From CAZSTA01 sp964609495 [NCBI: uncultured bacterium] (GTDB lineage Bacteria; CAZSTA01), in assembly GCA_964609495.1 (NCBI GenBank), contig CAZSTA010000044.1:1-20954 (forward strand): a stretch of 20,954 nucleotides of DNA. The letters are read 5' to 3'. The translations under genes were made by a program, and so were the position numbers. The notes beneath the pieces were generated by a model. The model saw nothing but the letters and a program-made list of their open reading frames with translations, was not told the origin of the DNA and did no database searches. Below, piece by piece: positions 1 through 7,400 of the stretch (positions are counted from its first letter, which is position 1; each line of letters begins with the position of its first letter).

Positions 1-16
1 TAACTTCGGTAGATAG

Positions 17-33
17 CTCACTTATTCAGTGAG
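17..33. repeat. Short inverted repeat at the window edge
   Basis: CTCACT (17-22) and AGTGAG (28-33) form a 6-bp stem around a 5-nt loop. No T-run follows it. It may be the weak terminator of a gene to the left of the window or a chance hairpin. No convincing promoter was found in bases 1-81. Confidence 0.25.
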
Positions 34-81
34 TATTCATATATCCTAAATTAAGGGTAAGAAAGGGGAACAAAACAACTG

Positions 82-1155
82 ATGAAGAATGGTAAACTAC
101 AGGTAGGTATCATAGGCAGTGGAGATATAGCTGAGTTAGCCCATATTCCAGGTTATAAGGCTCTGGATAACGTGGAGATAGTAGCAGTATGTGATATAAG
201 AGAGGAGAGGGTGAAGGAGATAGCGACTAAGTTCGACATCCCTAAAACCTTCACTAGTTATGAAGAGATGTTGAAGATGGAGGAGATCGATCTCGTAAGC
301 GTCTGCACTCCTAACAATATGCATAAGCCTCCAACAGTCGCCGCTCTTAAGGCTGGAAAGCATGTATTGTGTGAGAAGCCGATGGCGTTGAATTATCAGG
401 AAGGGCTCGAGATGATCGAGGCGGCTAAATCCGCTGGTAAGAGGCTGATGGTGGGCTTCAATAATCGCTATCGTCCCGAGGCTCAGGCGATTAAACGCTA
501 CGCCGAGGCGGGAAGATTAGGTGAGATGTATTACGCTCGTTCCCAAGCCCTTCGCAGACGGGGAATTCCTAGCTGGGGCAACTTCATCGAGAAGAAAATA
601 GCAGGAGGAGGTCCCTTGATCGATATAGGAGTTCATATCCTTGACCTCACCCTCTATATAATGGGGCATTCTGAACCAACTGCGGTATCGGGAATAACCT
701 ATACTAAGTTCGGCAACCGCAGAGGTGTGCTCGGCTTGCTGGGACAGTGGGATGTCGATAGATTCTCAGTGGAGGATTTCGCTATTGGTTTAGTCAGATT
801 CAAAAATGGAGCAACTCTACTTCTAGAATCGAGCTTCTGCGCAAATATCAAGGAGGACGTTTTCAACTTCACGATCTTCGGAACTGAGGGCGGATGTCAA
901 TTGAATCCTCCTATGATCTTCGGAGAAGAGTGCGGATCGCTCGTCAATATAGAGCCAGCTCACCTAGTAGGTTACCTAAGAGGTAAGGAAAAAACACATT
1001 CTAAGGAGATAAGGCTCTTTGTGGAGGCTATATTAAACGATACTCCGACCCCGATTCCAGCGGAAGAGGCTCTGATCGTTACCCAGATATTAGATGGCAT
1101 ATATAGATCGGCGGAGAAAGGGCGAGAGATCGCCCTTGAAGAAGCGCTAGTTTAA
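82..1155 (+). CDS. Gfo/Idh/MocA-family NAD(P)-dependent sugar oxidoreductase
   Basis: This is a cytosolic oxidoreductase of the glucose-fructose oxidoreductase / inositol dehydrogenase family, 357 aa, the usual length. The N-terminal Rossmann fold has the dinucleotide motif GSGDIA at residues 12-17. The family signature EKP is at 98-100, whose Lys normally contacts cofactor and substrate. The C-terminal alpha/beta domain has the GGGPLIDIGVH motif, giving D181 and H185, the expected catalytic pair. An A/G-rich ribosome-binding stretch (AAAGGGGAA) lies about 13 bases before the ATG. The gene stands alone, is followed by a terminator, and has a paralogue at 4500-5537. The substrate cannot be read from sequence; a sugar, inositol or sugar acid is likely. 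Confidence 0.92.
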   Translation: MKNGKLQVGIIGSGDIAELAHIPGYKALDNVEIVAVCDIREERVKEIATKFDIPKTFTSYEEMLKMEEIDLVSVCTPNNMHKPPTVAALKAGKHVLCEKPMALNYQEGLEMIEAAKSAGKRLMVGFNNRYRPEAQAIKRYAEAGRLGEMYYARSQALRRRGIPSWGNFIEKKIAGGGPLIDIGVHILDLTLYIMGHSEPTAVSGITYTKFGNRRGVLGLLGQWDVDRFSVEDFAIGLVRFKNGATLLLESSFCANIKEDVFNFTIFGTEGGCQLNPPMIFGEECGSLVNIEPAHLVGYLRGKEKTHSKEIRLFVEAILNDTPTPIPAEEALIVTQILDGIYRSAEKGREIALEEALV

Positions 1156-1185
1156 GTAATAGCTATCCCGGGATTAAGCGTATTA

Positions 1186-1213
1186 AAGCGGTCGGGTTGT
1201 TGTCCGACCGCTT
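1186..1213 (+). terminator. Probable terminator hairpin after the first oxidoreductase
   Basis: AAGCGGTCGG (1186-1195) pairs perfectly with CCGACCGCTT (1204-1213) around an 8-nt loop, 30 bp after the stop codon. Only a weak T-tract follows (GCCGTTTATT), so it may be an inefficient intrinsic terminator or a 3'-end stabilising hairpin. Confidence 0.65.
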
Positions 1214-1765
1214 GCCGTTTATTAGAGCTAGAAATATAATCTTTATATCTCTTCCTGATATCACAAAATTTTTAGTGTTGGAAGGAAATATTTTTAAGTT
1301 CGCTCATAGTGAGGTTTTTATTCTTTCAGATCATTACATTTAGCAGGAGAGATAGTTCTAAGAGTTAGCTATAATTTGAGAGAATAATTCTTAATTCTAA
1401 AACCTACTTATGATATATTATAAATAAATTATAACTACTCAAGGGATGATAAATTATGAGTGATGCTTGGGCAACTTAAGCAAGGGAGAGCAGAAATCGG
1501 GAAAACTATCTAAGCAAGATGAGAGTAATAAGCTATGGGGCCTTTGAGATTATCAAAAATGAGCTTGAGCAGATAAAATCAAGACAAGTTCAAGTATCAA
1601 ATATCACTGAAGAATTAAGAATTGATAAAATATAAGATAGCTTATGAGAAGATCAAAGTCCAATTTACAGAGATCCAACTCCTTTTACTTTATCTTTAGA
1701 ATTATCGCCACTTCCTTATCATTCTTTCCAACACAAAATTTTATCTGGTTTGCTGTCGCCCTCAC
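1214..1765. other. Gene-poor stretch between two transcription units
   Basis: About 550 bases of AT-rich sequence lie between the first oxidoreductase and the convergent response-regulator gene. No intact gene is visible. The only coding-like signal is a broken ORF at 1519-1699, listed separately. No RNA gene or promoter could be recognised. Confidence 0.5.
1519..1699 (+). pseudogene. Possible decayed small ORF, frameshifted
   Basis: An ATG at 1519 opens 38 codons (beginning MRVISYGAFEII) and ends at TAA 1633. The frame starting with TAT at 1631 continues with a coherent Lys/Glu-rich stretch (KIAYEKIKVQFTEIQ) and stops at TAG 1697. Together the pieces read like one short alpha-helical protein of about 60 residues broken by a frameshift. 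No ribosome-binding site is clear and no family is recognised. Chance in AT-rich DNA is a real alternative. Confidence 0.25.
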
Positions 1766-3280
1766 CTAGCTTAGATCGTAGGCCTTAATCTTACGTTGGA
1801 GGGTTCTCAGACCGATTTCCAATACTTCAGCAGTCTTCGTCCTATTACCGCCTAAGCACTCTAGGGTTCTCTTAATTATCTCCCTTTCAGCCTCCTTCAT
1901 CGTTATCCCTGTTGGCAGAGCGATATGTTTTATATTGGCTCCACTCTCCTTCAATTTTAAGGTATCAACATCTATCCCTAATATCCTTGCCGCTTTACCT
2001 CTATCCCCCTCAACATTTCCCAGGGTTCTCTTAATTATCTCCCTTTCCGCCTCCTTCATCGTTATCCCTATCGGTAGCTCTATCCGTTTTGGTGCAGCTT
2101 CGCTTTCTCTTATATTAACAGGTATATCATCAGCAGTAATTATATCCTTAATAGCCATAACTACAATACCTTCTATGCAGTTCTTCAACTCCCTAACATT
2201 TCCTGGCCAGTTATAGCGCATTAGTATATCAAGCGCTTCTTTAGTTATTCCCGTTATGTTTTTGTTATTTTCCTTATTGAACTCCTTAATAAAAGCGTTG
2301 ATGAAGAGAGGAATATCCTCTTTTCTCTCCCTAAGGGGAGGGAGATCGATAGTAATTACCTTTAGCCGATAGTATAGATCCTCACGGAAAGTTTTGTTAG
2401 CGATAGCTTCTTCCAAATCTGTATTGGTGGCGGAAATTAAACGCACATCAACCTTAATGGGTTTATTCCCCCCGACTCTCTCGAACTCCCTAGTTTCTAA
2501 AACCCTCAGGAGCTTGACCTGTATCGCTGGACTTATCTCTCCTATTTCATCCAGGAACAAGGTCCCTTTATCTGCCAACTCAAACTTTCCTATCCTTCTC
2601 CCCACCGCGCCAGTGAAGGCTCCTCTCTCATGTCCGAATAATTCACTTTCTAACACCCCCTCGGCTAAAGCCGCGCAGGAGAGAGTAACGAAGGGCTTAT
2701 CCTTACGAGGACTATTTTGATGTATCGCCCGAGCGATAAGATCCTTACCAGTTCCGCTCTCTCCTTGAATCAGTATTGTAGCTCTGGTAGGCGCAATCTG
2801 AGCGATCTTATGATAGATACGGCGCATATCCTCCGTATTACCGATTAGATTCTCGAAGCCATACTTCTTATCTAACCTCTTACGTAGTTCTTCGTTCTCC
2901 AGAGCTAATCGTTGCTTCTCTAATCCCTTCTCCAGGAGGGCACGTAGCTCATCTATATTAATCGGCTTGTTGAGATAGTCATAGGCTCCGCTCTTCATAG
3001 CCTCAACTGCAGTCTCTATACTTCCGTAGCCAGTGATCATAATAGCTACTATCTCCGGATCCCTTTCTCGAGACGCCTTTAGTATCTCCATTCCGTCTAT
3101 ATCGGGCATCCTGAGATCGACTACTATTGCGTTTATCCCATCCTCCATTAATAACTCTATAGCCTCTCTCCCTTTATCAATGGCGATCACTTCATAGCCA
3201 CTTCTTCGCAGAGTTTTGGCTACTGCCTCTCGGCTTCCTCTATCATCATCTACTACGAGTACCTTCTTCTGTTGTAACAT
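1766..3280 (-). CDS. NtrC-family sigma-54-dependent response regulator with duplicated Fis-type C-terminus
   Basis: This is a cytosolic transcription activator of 504 aa. Residues 5-120 are a receiver domain with acidic D11-D13, phospho-acceptor D55, T83 and K105. Residues 142-380 are the AAA+ sigma-54 activation domain: Walker A GESGTGKD at 173-180, the sigma-54-contacting GAFTGA loop at 220-225, Walker B LFLDEI at 241-246, and FREDLYYRL near 298-306. The C-terminus holds two Fis-like units (405-445 and 458-504), each starting GITMKEAEREIIKRTL. Only the second looks like a complete helix-turn-helix, with NRTKTAEVL followed by LRTLQRKIK. Family members normally carry one. The gene overlaps the upstream kinase gene by 35 bp and is its likely phosphorylation partner. 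The ATG at 3280 leads directly into the receiver domain. Target genes are not identifiable here. Confidence 0.95.
   Translation of the reverse strand: MLQQKKVLVVDDDRGSREAVAKTLRRSGYEVIAIDKGREAIELLMEDGINAIVVDLRMPDIDGMEILKASRERDPEIVAIMITGYGSIETAVEAMKSGAYDYLNKPINIDELRALLEKGLEKQRLALENEELRKRLDKKYGFENLIGNTEDMRRIYHKIAQIAPTRATILIQGESGTGKDLIARAIHQNSPRKDKPFVTLSCAALAEGVLESELFGHERGAFTGAVGRRIGKFELADKGTLFLDEIGEISPAIQVKLLRVLETREFERVGGNKPIKVDVRLISATNTDLEEAIANKTFREDLYYRLKVITIDLPPLRERKEDIPLFINAFIKEFNKENNKNITGITKEALDILMRYNWPGNVRELKNCIEGIVVMAIKDIITADDIPVNIRESEAAPKRIELPIGITMKEAEREIIKRTLGNVEGDRGKAARILGIDVDTLKLKESGANIKHIALPTGITMKEAEREIIKRTLECLGGNRTKTAEVLEIGLRTLQRKIKAYDLS
1863..2069 (-). repeat. Direct duplication inside the response-regulator gene
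   Basis: The 48-bp blocks 1863-1910 and 2022-2069 differ at one base and are offset by 159 bp, exactly 53 codons, so the frame is kept. They encode the start of the two Fis-like units. Sequence between and after them has diverged, so the duplication is not brand new, or the block has been kept alike by selection or gene conversion. Confidence 0.85.
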
Positions 3281-3989
3281 CTGTTCCCCTCTTTTTTATC
3301 TCGAGCGGTAACTTCATAGAGAAGATGGCGCCCTTCCCATTCAAACTACTAACTTCGATAGTCCCCTTATGCTCTTTTACAATACGTTGAGTTATGGATA
3401 ATCCTAATCCAGTTCCGTCCTCCTTAGTCGAAAAGAAAAGATCAAATATATTATCTCTTATATCCCCAGGGATCCCCGGGCCAGCATCACAAACCTCAAT
3501 CTGAACTTGTCCATCCAAGAGGCGAGTGCGGACCTTCAATTTCCCTCCCTCAGCCATAGCTTGATTGGCGTTTAGAATGAGATTGAATAGGGCTTGTTTG
3601 AATAGTTTTTTATCTAATTTCAAAGGAGGAAGATCGCTTTGAAACTCCCTTTCTATGATTATACCTTGTCTTTCGGTCTCTGGTCCAATAAACCTTAGAA
3701 CCTCATCGACAACCGAGTTTATATCTTCCTCCTCCAACTGAAGTTCGGGAGGTTTAGCGAAGCGCAGAAACTCGGTTAATATCTCCTCTAGCCGAATTAT
3801 CTCATTCTTGACATCCCTTATTAACTCTAGAGCTTCCTCTCTATTCACTTCTGGACGCTGTAAATCCTCTTCGAGTAACTGAACGTTTATATTCAAAGCA
3901 TTTAGGGGATTTCTTATCTCGTGAGCTAATCCACTAGCTAAGGTCCCTATATATGTCAATCTATCCATATCACCAGTTATATCTTCCAT
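3246..3989 (-). CDS. Soluble NtrB-like sensor histidine kinase without a recognisable sensor domain
   Basis: This 247-aa protein consists almost only of the kinase core. The dimerisation/phospho-acceptor helix has the H-box LAHEIRNPL with H23. The ATPase domain has an N-box around N136-N140, a G1 box DAGPGIPG at 168-175 and a G2 box GTGLGLSI at 192-199. No membrane segment or PAS domain precedes the H-box. The nearest strong ribosome-binding sequence (GGAGGAGG) is about 20 bases before the ATG at 3989, and no better in-frame start was found. Signal input must come from a partner protein, or the sensor part was lost. It is co-transcribed with the overlapping sigma-54 regulator, which it presumably phosphorylates. 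Confidence 0.92.
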   Translation of the reverse strand: MEDITGDMDRLTYIGTLASGLAHEIRNPLNALNINVQLLEEDLQRPEVNREEALELIRDVKNEIIRLEEILTEFLRFAKPPELQLEEEDINSVVDEVLRFIGPETERQGIIIEREFQSDLPPLKLDKKLFKQALFNLILNANQAMAEGGKLKVRTRLLDGQVQIEVCDAGPGIPGDIRDNIFDLFFSTKEDGTGLGLSITQRIVKEHKGTIEVSSLNGKGAIFSMKLPLEIKKRGTDVTTEEGTRSR

Positions 3990-4089
3990 ATTCGTTTTTG
4001 TGAATAAAACCTCCTCCAGAACGAATTTATCTCGTCATTCCCTCGCCACTTTCGATTCTCAGCCTTGAAGATCAGGCCGACCCTAATAG

Positions 4090-4118
4090 ATAATAACAAA
4101 GATAAAGCTATTTGTCAA
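4090..4118 (-). promoter_or_regulatory. Sigma-70 promoter for the two-component operon
   Basis: On the minus strand TTGACA (4118-4113) is followed after 17 bp by TATTAT (4095-4090). Transcription would start near 4083, giving a leader of about 95 nt before the kinase ATG. Confidence 0.8.
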
Positions 4119-4174
4119 GTTACTTTCTATCAATCTTAAGGGATTACCCTCTGCTTCCCTCTTCCCTGAGGGTG

Positions 4175-4225
4175 TAAAGGAAACTTTTGGACCTTGAGTT
4201 TTGTTACCGGCAAAAGTTTCCTTTA
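4175..4225 (+). repeat. Hairpin element, copy A (shared with the atpA-atpG gap)
   Basis: TAAAGGAAACTTTTG (4175-4189) and CAAAAGTTTCCTTTA (4211-4225) are a perfect 15-bp inverted repeat around a 21-nt loop. The loop and right arm (CTTGAGTTTTGTTACCGGC, then the arm) match the element at 20826-20910 on the minus strand. It lies in a divergent gap, so it is not the end of a neighbouring gene. It could be a repeat element end or a structured leader; no known RNA family is recognised. Confidence 0.7.
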
Positions 4226-4329
4226 TTTAAGTAGTTTCAAGGAAATAAGTCCCTATTCTTAGTTTTTCGATTGTCGGTTCAAGATATAAATCCCCCTCAC
4301 CCTATCCCTCTCCCGCAAGGGGAGAGGGG
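4226..4329 (+). repeat. Interspersed GC-hairpin element, single copy
   Basis: The element starts TTTAAGTAGTTTCAAGGAA (4226-4244), passes through TATTCTTAGTTTTTCG (4254-4269) and GTTCAAGAtataa, and ends in a GC-rich hairpin CCCTCTCCC (4306-4314) / GGGAGAGGG (4320-4328). The same ordered segments occur at 14029-14104 and, inverted, at 14115-14236. Similar CCCTCACCCT-type hairpins are widespread intergenic repeats in bacteria. No transposase gene is present, so it would have to be non-autonomous. Confidence 0.7.
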
Positions 4330-4429
4330 ACATAATTGAGAAGTTTCCTCAATCTTTATTTCCTCCTTGATGAGAAGGTGATTTAAACAATTATCCCTGA
4401 AACCTCCTTGAATCTATTTAATCTTTAAC

Positions 4430-4458
4430 TAGACATAGCCACAATATTAGTGTATAAT
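4430..4458 (+). promoter_or_regulatory. Sigma-70 promoter for the oxidoreductase-isomerase operon
   Basis: TAGACA (4430-4435) and a consensus TATAAT (4453-4458) are 17 bp apart. The start point would be near 4465. A good Shine-Dalgarno, AAAAGGAG (4483-4490), follows 9 bases before the ATG at 4500. Confidence 0.8.
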
Positions 4459-4499
4459 ATAACTGAAGTGATACTTTAGAGTAAAAGGAGACTTAGCTT

Positions 4500-5537
4500 A
4501 TGGTTCAGGGGAAATTAGGTTTGTGCCTTATCGGTTGTGGTCGAGTATCGAAATCTCATCTACCTGCTATAAGAGAACTAGGCGATATGATCGATTTAGT
4601 AGCAGTGGTGAGCCGAACGGAGGAGCATGCTAAAAGTGCGGCTCAAGAATTCGGAGCGAAACGTTACTATACCTCTATAGATAAAGCTCTGGATGATCCA
4701 GAAGTTCAGGCGGTTGATATATGCCTTCCTCACGATATGCATCACTCCGTCTCAGTTCAATCAGCTAGAAAGGGCAAGCATATACTGGTTGAGAAGCCCA
4801 TGGCTAATACCCTTGCCGAGGCGGATGAGATGATCGCATCTGCGAAGAAAAACGGAGTTATCCTTATGGTAGGACAGAGCCGACGCTTCTTTGACGCAGT
4901 CTTAGAGTCTAAGAGATTAATAGCTGAGGGAAAGATCGGGAGGCTGTTACATAGCAATGTCTTTATGTTGGGCTACATGGATAAACCTCCTACCCCTTGG
5001 TGGTCCTCTGCTGAAAAAGCTGGGGGATTAATATTACCTCTGTGGGGAAGTCATATCTTGGATTATATCCTTTGGATATCTCCCGCTGAGCCAGTCAGGG
5101 TCTATGCTGAGGCATATTCTGATAATCCTAACTGGGAAGGGGAAGACGAGATGGCGATCATCTTAGGATTCGCTGATGGCACTATAGCGAGCGTGCAGAT
5201 GTCATGGAACGCTAGGATGACACCACCTAAGGGAACTCCTAAGCCAGAGGGAGGAATATGGAGCACTAAGGATAACGCCTACGAGCGATATATAATAGGT
5301 AGTGAGGGAACGATACATATGATCGACGAGACTGAGTTGATCCTCAATGGAGAGGTGCTTAAAAGTGGTCCACAGAAGCCCGGTAACTTCTTCCTTGAGA
5401 TAAAGGAATTCGCAAGCGCTATAGGGGAAGAGAGAGTCCCAATAGCCTCGGGGCAAGAGGTCCGAAAGGTTATGAGGGTTATGGATGCCTGCAAGGAGGC
5501 GATTAAGGAGAGAAGAGTAATCTACCTTGATAGTTAG
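4500..5537 (+). CDS. Gfo/Idh/MocA-family oxidoreductase with an altered catalytic motif
   Basis: This 345-aa protein is a paralogue of the one at 82-1155. The Rossmann domain has GCGRVS at 12-17 and the signature EKP at 98-100. The C-terminal substrate domain has AGGLILPLWGSH, where H185 is kept but the position of the usual Asp (D181 in the paralogue) is Leu. Many family members use the Asp-His pair, so this protein may use other residues or have changed chemistry. It is the first gene of a probable operon with the TIM-barrel isomerase starting 43 bp downstream. That pairing is typical of inositol or uncommon-sugar catabolism, in which one enzyme oxidises and the other isomerises. The exact substrate is unknown. 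Confidence 0.92.
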   Translation: MVQGKLGLCLIGCGRVSKSHLPAIRELGDMIDLVAVVSRTEEHAKSAAQEFGAKRYYTSIDKALDDPEVQAVDICLPHDMHHSVSVQSARKGKHILVEKPMANTLAEADEMIASAKKNGVILMVGQSRRFFDAVLESKRLIAEGKIGRLLHSNVFMLGYMDKPPTPWWSSAEKAGGLILPLWGSHILDYILWISPAEPVRVYAEAYSDNPNWEGEDEMAIILGFADGTIASVQMSWNARMTPPKGTPKPEGGIWSTKDNAYERYIIGSEGTIHMIDETELILNGEVLKSGPQKPGNFFLEIKEFASAIGEERVPIASGQEVRKVMRVMDACKEAIKERRVIYLDS

Positions 5538-5580
5538 TATAATTTTCTAATTTCCAAAGGGATGGAGGGGATATTTTTCG

Positions 5581-6387
5581 ATGAAATATAGCATTTTTTC
5601 GAAGATTATGGCTGAATATACTATAGAGGAAACAGCGAAAAAGTTAAAAGAGATGGGCTATGATGGTGTTGAATGGCGGATTCATGAGGAATGCCACGTC
5701 AAATTAGAAGAAGTTGAGGAGAAATCTGCGTATCTAAAGGAGGTAACAGAAGATCACCGTTTGGAGATAGTAACTCTCGGAAGTTATGTTCAAGTATTCG
5801 ATTTGGAGAATGCGAAGAGGCTGTTTCGAGCCGCAGTCCGCATGGGTTGCCCTCGGGTGAGGCTCTGGCCTGCCTATTACGATGGCACTCAGAATTATTA
5901 TGATCTGTTAAACAAAACAAGGGATGCTATGAGTGAGCTGGGGCTTTATGCTCAGGATAACAATATCCAAGTGATATTGGAGATTCATAAGGGGACGATA
6001 ATGCCTAGTGCTAGCGCTGCTAGGCGTCTAATGGAAGGATTCGATCCTAAGCGCTTTGGTATAATATTCGATCCGGGCAATATGATCGCGGAGGGGATGG
6101 AAAACTGGAAGATGGGTTTGGAAATATTAGGTGAATACTTCGCTTATGTGCATTTCAAAAATGCTGGTTGGTTTAGGAAGATGATGTCAGTTGGAGAGGA
6201 GAGGACTTGGAGTTGCAATTGGCTTCCTCTGGATAGGGGTATGGTGGATTGGGCAGAGGTTATGAGCTATCTTAAAAATATCGGCTTCGACGGATATTTA
6301 TCGAACGAAAATTTCACCGATGTTTCCATGGATGAAAAGTTAGCTGGAGATATTAGATATTTGAGGGAACTTGAACAAAGAGCGTAA
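5581..6387 (+). CDS. Sugar phosphate isomerase/epimerase, xylose isomerase-like TIM barrel
   Basis: This cytosolic 268-aa protein is of the IolE/IolI, AP-endonuclease-2 superfamily and is a single TIM barrel of normal length. Expected metal ligands sit at barrel strand ends: E134 in ILEIHKG, D164 and N167 in IIFDPGN, H191 in YVHFKN, and E243 in SNENF. An N-terminal helix (TIEETAKKLKEMGYDGVEWR) is typical of the family. A GGAGGGG Shine-Dalgarno precedes the ATG. It follows an oxidoreductase of the Gfo/Idh/MocA family by 43 bp, which supports a shared sugar or inositol pathway. Isomerase, epimerase or dehydratase chemistry cannot be told apart from sequence alone. Confidence 0.9.
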   Translation: MKYSIFSKIMAEYTIEETAKKLKEMGYDGVEWRIHEECHVKLEEVEEKSAYLKEVTEDHRLEIVTLGSYVQVFDLENAKRLFRAAVRMGCPRVRLWPAYYDGTQNYYDLLNKTRDAMSELGLYAQDNNIQVILEIHKGTIMPSASAARRLMEGFDPKRFGIIFDPGNMIAEGMENWKMGLEILGEYFAYVHFKNAGWFRKMMSVGEERTWSCNWLPLDRGMVDWAEVMSYLKNIGFDGYLSNENFTDVSMDEKLAGDIRYLRELEQRA

Positions 6388-6430
6388 ACTTGAGCTTAAT
6401 ATGAATATGAATTCATTGTTTCTCCATTTT

Positions 6431-7378
6431 TTATTCTCCTATCCTTATGGTAGGATCTAGGTAGGCATATAGGATATCCACTCCTAGATTGACTAAGGAG
6501 AACAGAGCGGTGATGAAGAGCGCTGTCCCTTGAATCATCGGATAATCCCTCTGCAAAGCGGCATCTAAAGCTAATCTTCCTATTCCTGGTAGGGAGAAGA
6601 CCATCTCTATTATCACTGCCCCGCCGAGTAGATAGCCAGCCTGAAGTCCTATGATAGTAATCACGTTGATCGAAGCATTCCTCAAGGCATGGTGACGAAT
6701 CACATCTAACTCTTTCACTCCTTTAGCCCTGGCAGTTCGGATATAATCCTGCTCTAATACCTCCCTTAGGGAAGAGCGAATCATCCTCATCACCACCGCC
6801 GCCATTGCTATTCCCAAGGAGAGGGCGGGAAGAATCATAGAACGTATATTGCTTACTGGATCCACCCATAACCTTCTAAAGCTGGCTGTGTATAGCCAAG
6901 GGAGATAAAAAGAGGCAAATAGGATCAGGAGAGTCCCTAACCAGAAGTCGGGGATCGATAGACCGATCAGAGCTAAGGTATTCAGAATATAATCGGAGGT
7001 TGTATTCTCCTTAACTGCGCTGATTATACCAGTAGGAAGGGAGATAAGCAGGGAGAAGAAGAGGGCAAAGATGGTAAGCTCTAAGGTCACTGGCAGTCTG
7101 GTGAGAATTTCCCCAGCGACCGAATTACCAGTGCGTAGAGAGCGACCAAGCTCGCCCCGAAGAACTCCTCCGAGCCAGCTCAAATATTGTAGGGGCAAGG
7201 GCTGATCTAATCCAAATACTCGACGTAGCTCCGCCACTCGCTCTGGCGAGGCTTCAGTGCCTAGCATCACCTCTACCACGTCTCCAGGGACTAAGCGAGC
7301 GGCAAGAAATACCACCAGCGAAGCCCCCAATAAGACTAATAGAGTGGATAATAACCTATTGATTATATAACGAAACAC
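6431..7378 (-). CDS. DppB/OppB-type ABC transporter permease
   Basis: This 315-aa inner-membrane protein has about six membrane helices. The first begins right at the N-terminus (IINRLLSTLLVLLGASLVVFLAARLVPGD, split here only by the membrane entry). The DppB-type periplasmic segment follows, and the cytoplasmic EAA loop reads EVLEQDYIRTARAKGV, the coupling site for the ATPase. The start is GTG at 7378, preceded by AGGAAGG at 5 bases. It lies 22 bp after the solute-binding protein gene. The second permease and the two ATPases expected in a complete peptide/nickel/sugar importer do not follow; the next gene is convergent. They must be encoded elsewhere or have been lost. Confidence 0.92.
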   Translation of the reverse strand: MFRYIINRLLSTLLVLLGASLVVFLAARLVPGDVVEVMLGTEASPERVAELRRVFGLDQPLPLQYLSWLGGVLRGELGRSLRTGNSVAGEILTRLPVTLELTIFALFFSLLISLPTGIISAVKENTTSDYILNTLALIGLSIPDFWLGTLLILFASFYLPWLYTASFRRLWVDPVSNIRSMILPALSLGIAMAAVVMRMIRSSLREVLEQDYIRTARAKGVKELDVIRHHALRNASINVITIIGLQAGYLLGGAVIIEMVFSLPGIGRLALDAALQRDYPMIQGTALFITALFSLVNLGVDILYAYLDPTIRIGE

Positions 7379-7400
7379 TTATCCTTCCTAAAATCGAACT

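Noticed and set aside
2394-2720. A 108-codon open frame opposite the response regulator
   Set aside because: It is antisense to a well-supported AAA+ domain, its product is Ser/Leu-rich without motifs, and no ribosome-binding site precedes it.
4175-4225. Reading the 15-bp hairpin as an intrinsic terminator
   Set aside because: Both neighbouring genes start, rather than end, at this gap, and the same loop recurs in the atpA-atpG spacer, which fits a repeat element better.
6388-6430. A possible bidirectional terminator between convergent genes
   Set aside because: Only a short ATGAATTCAT palindrome is present, without a GC-rich stem; too weak to annotate.
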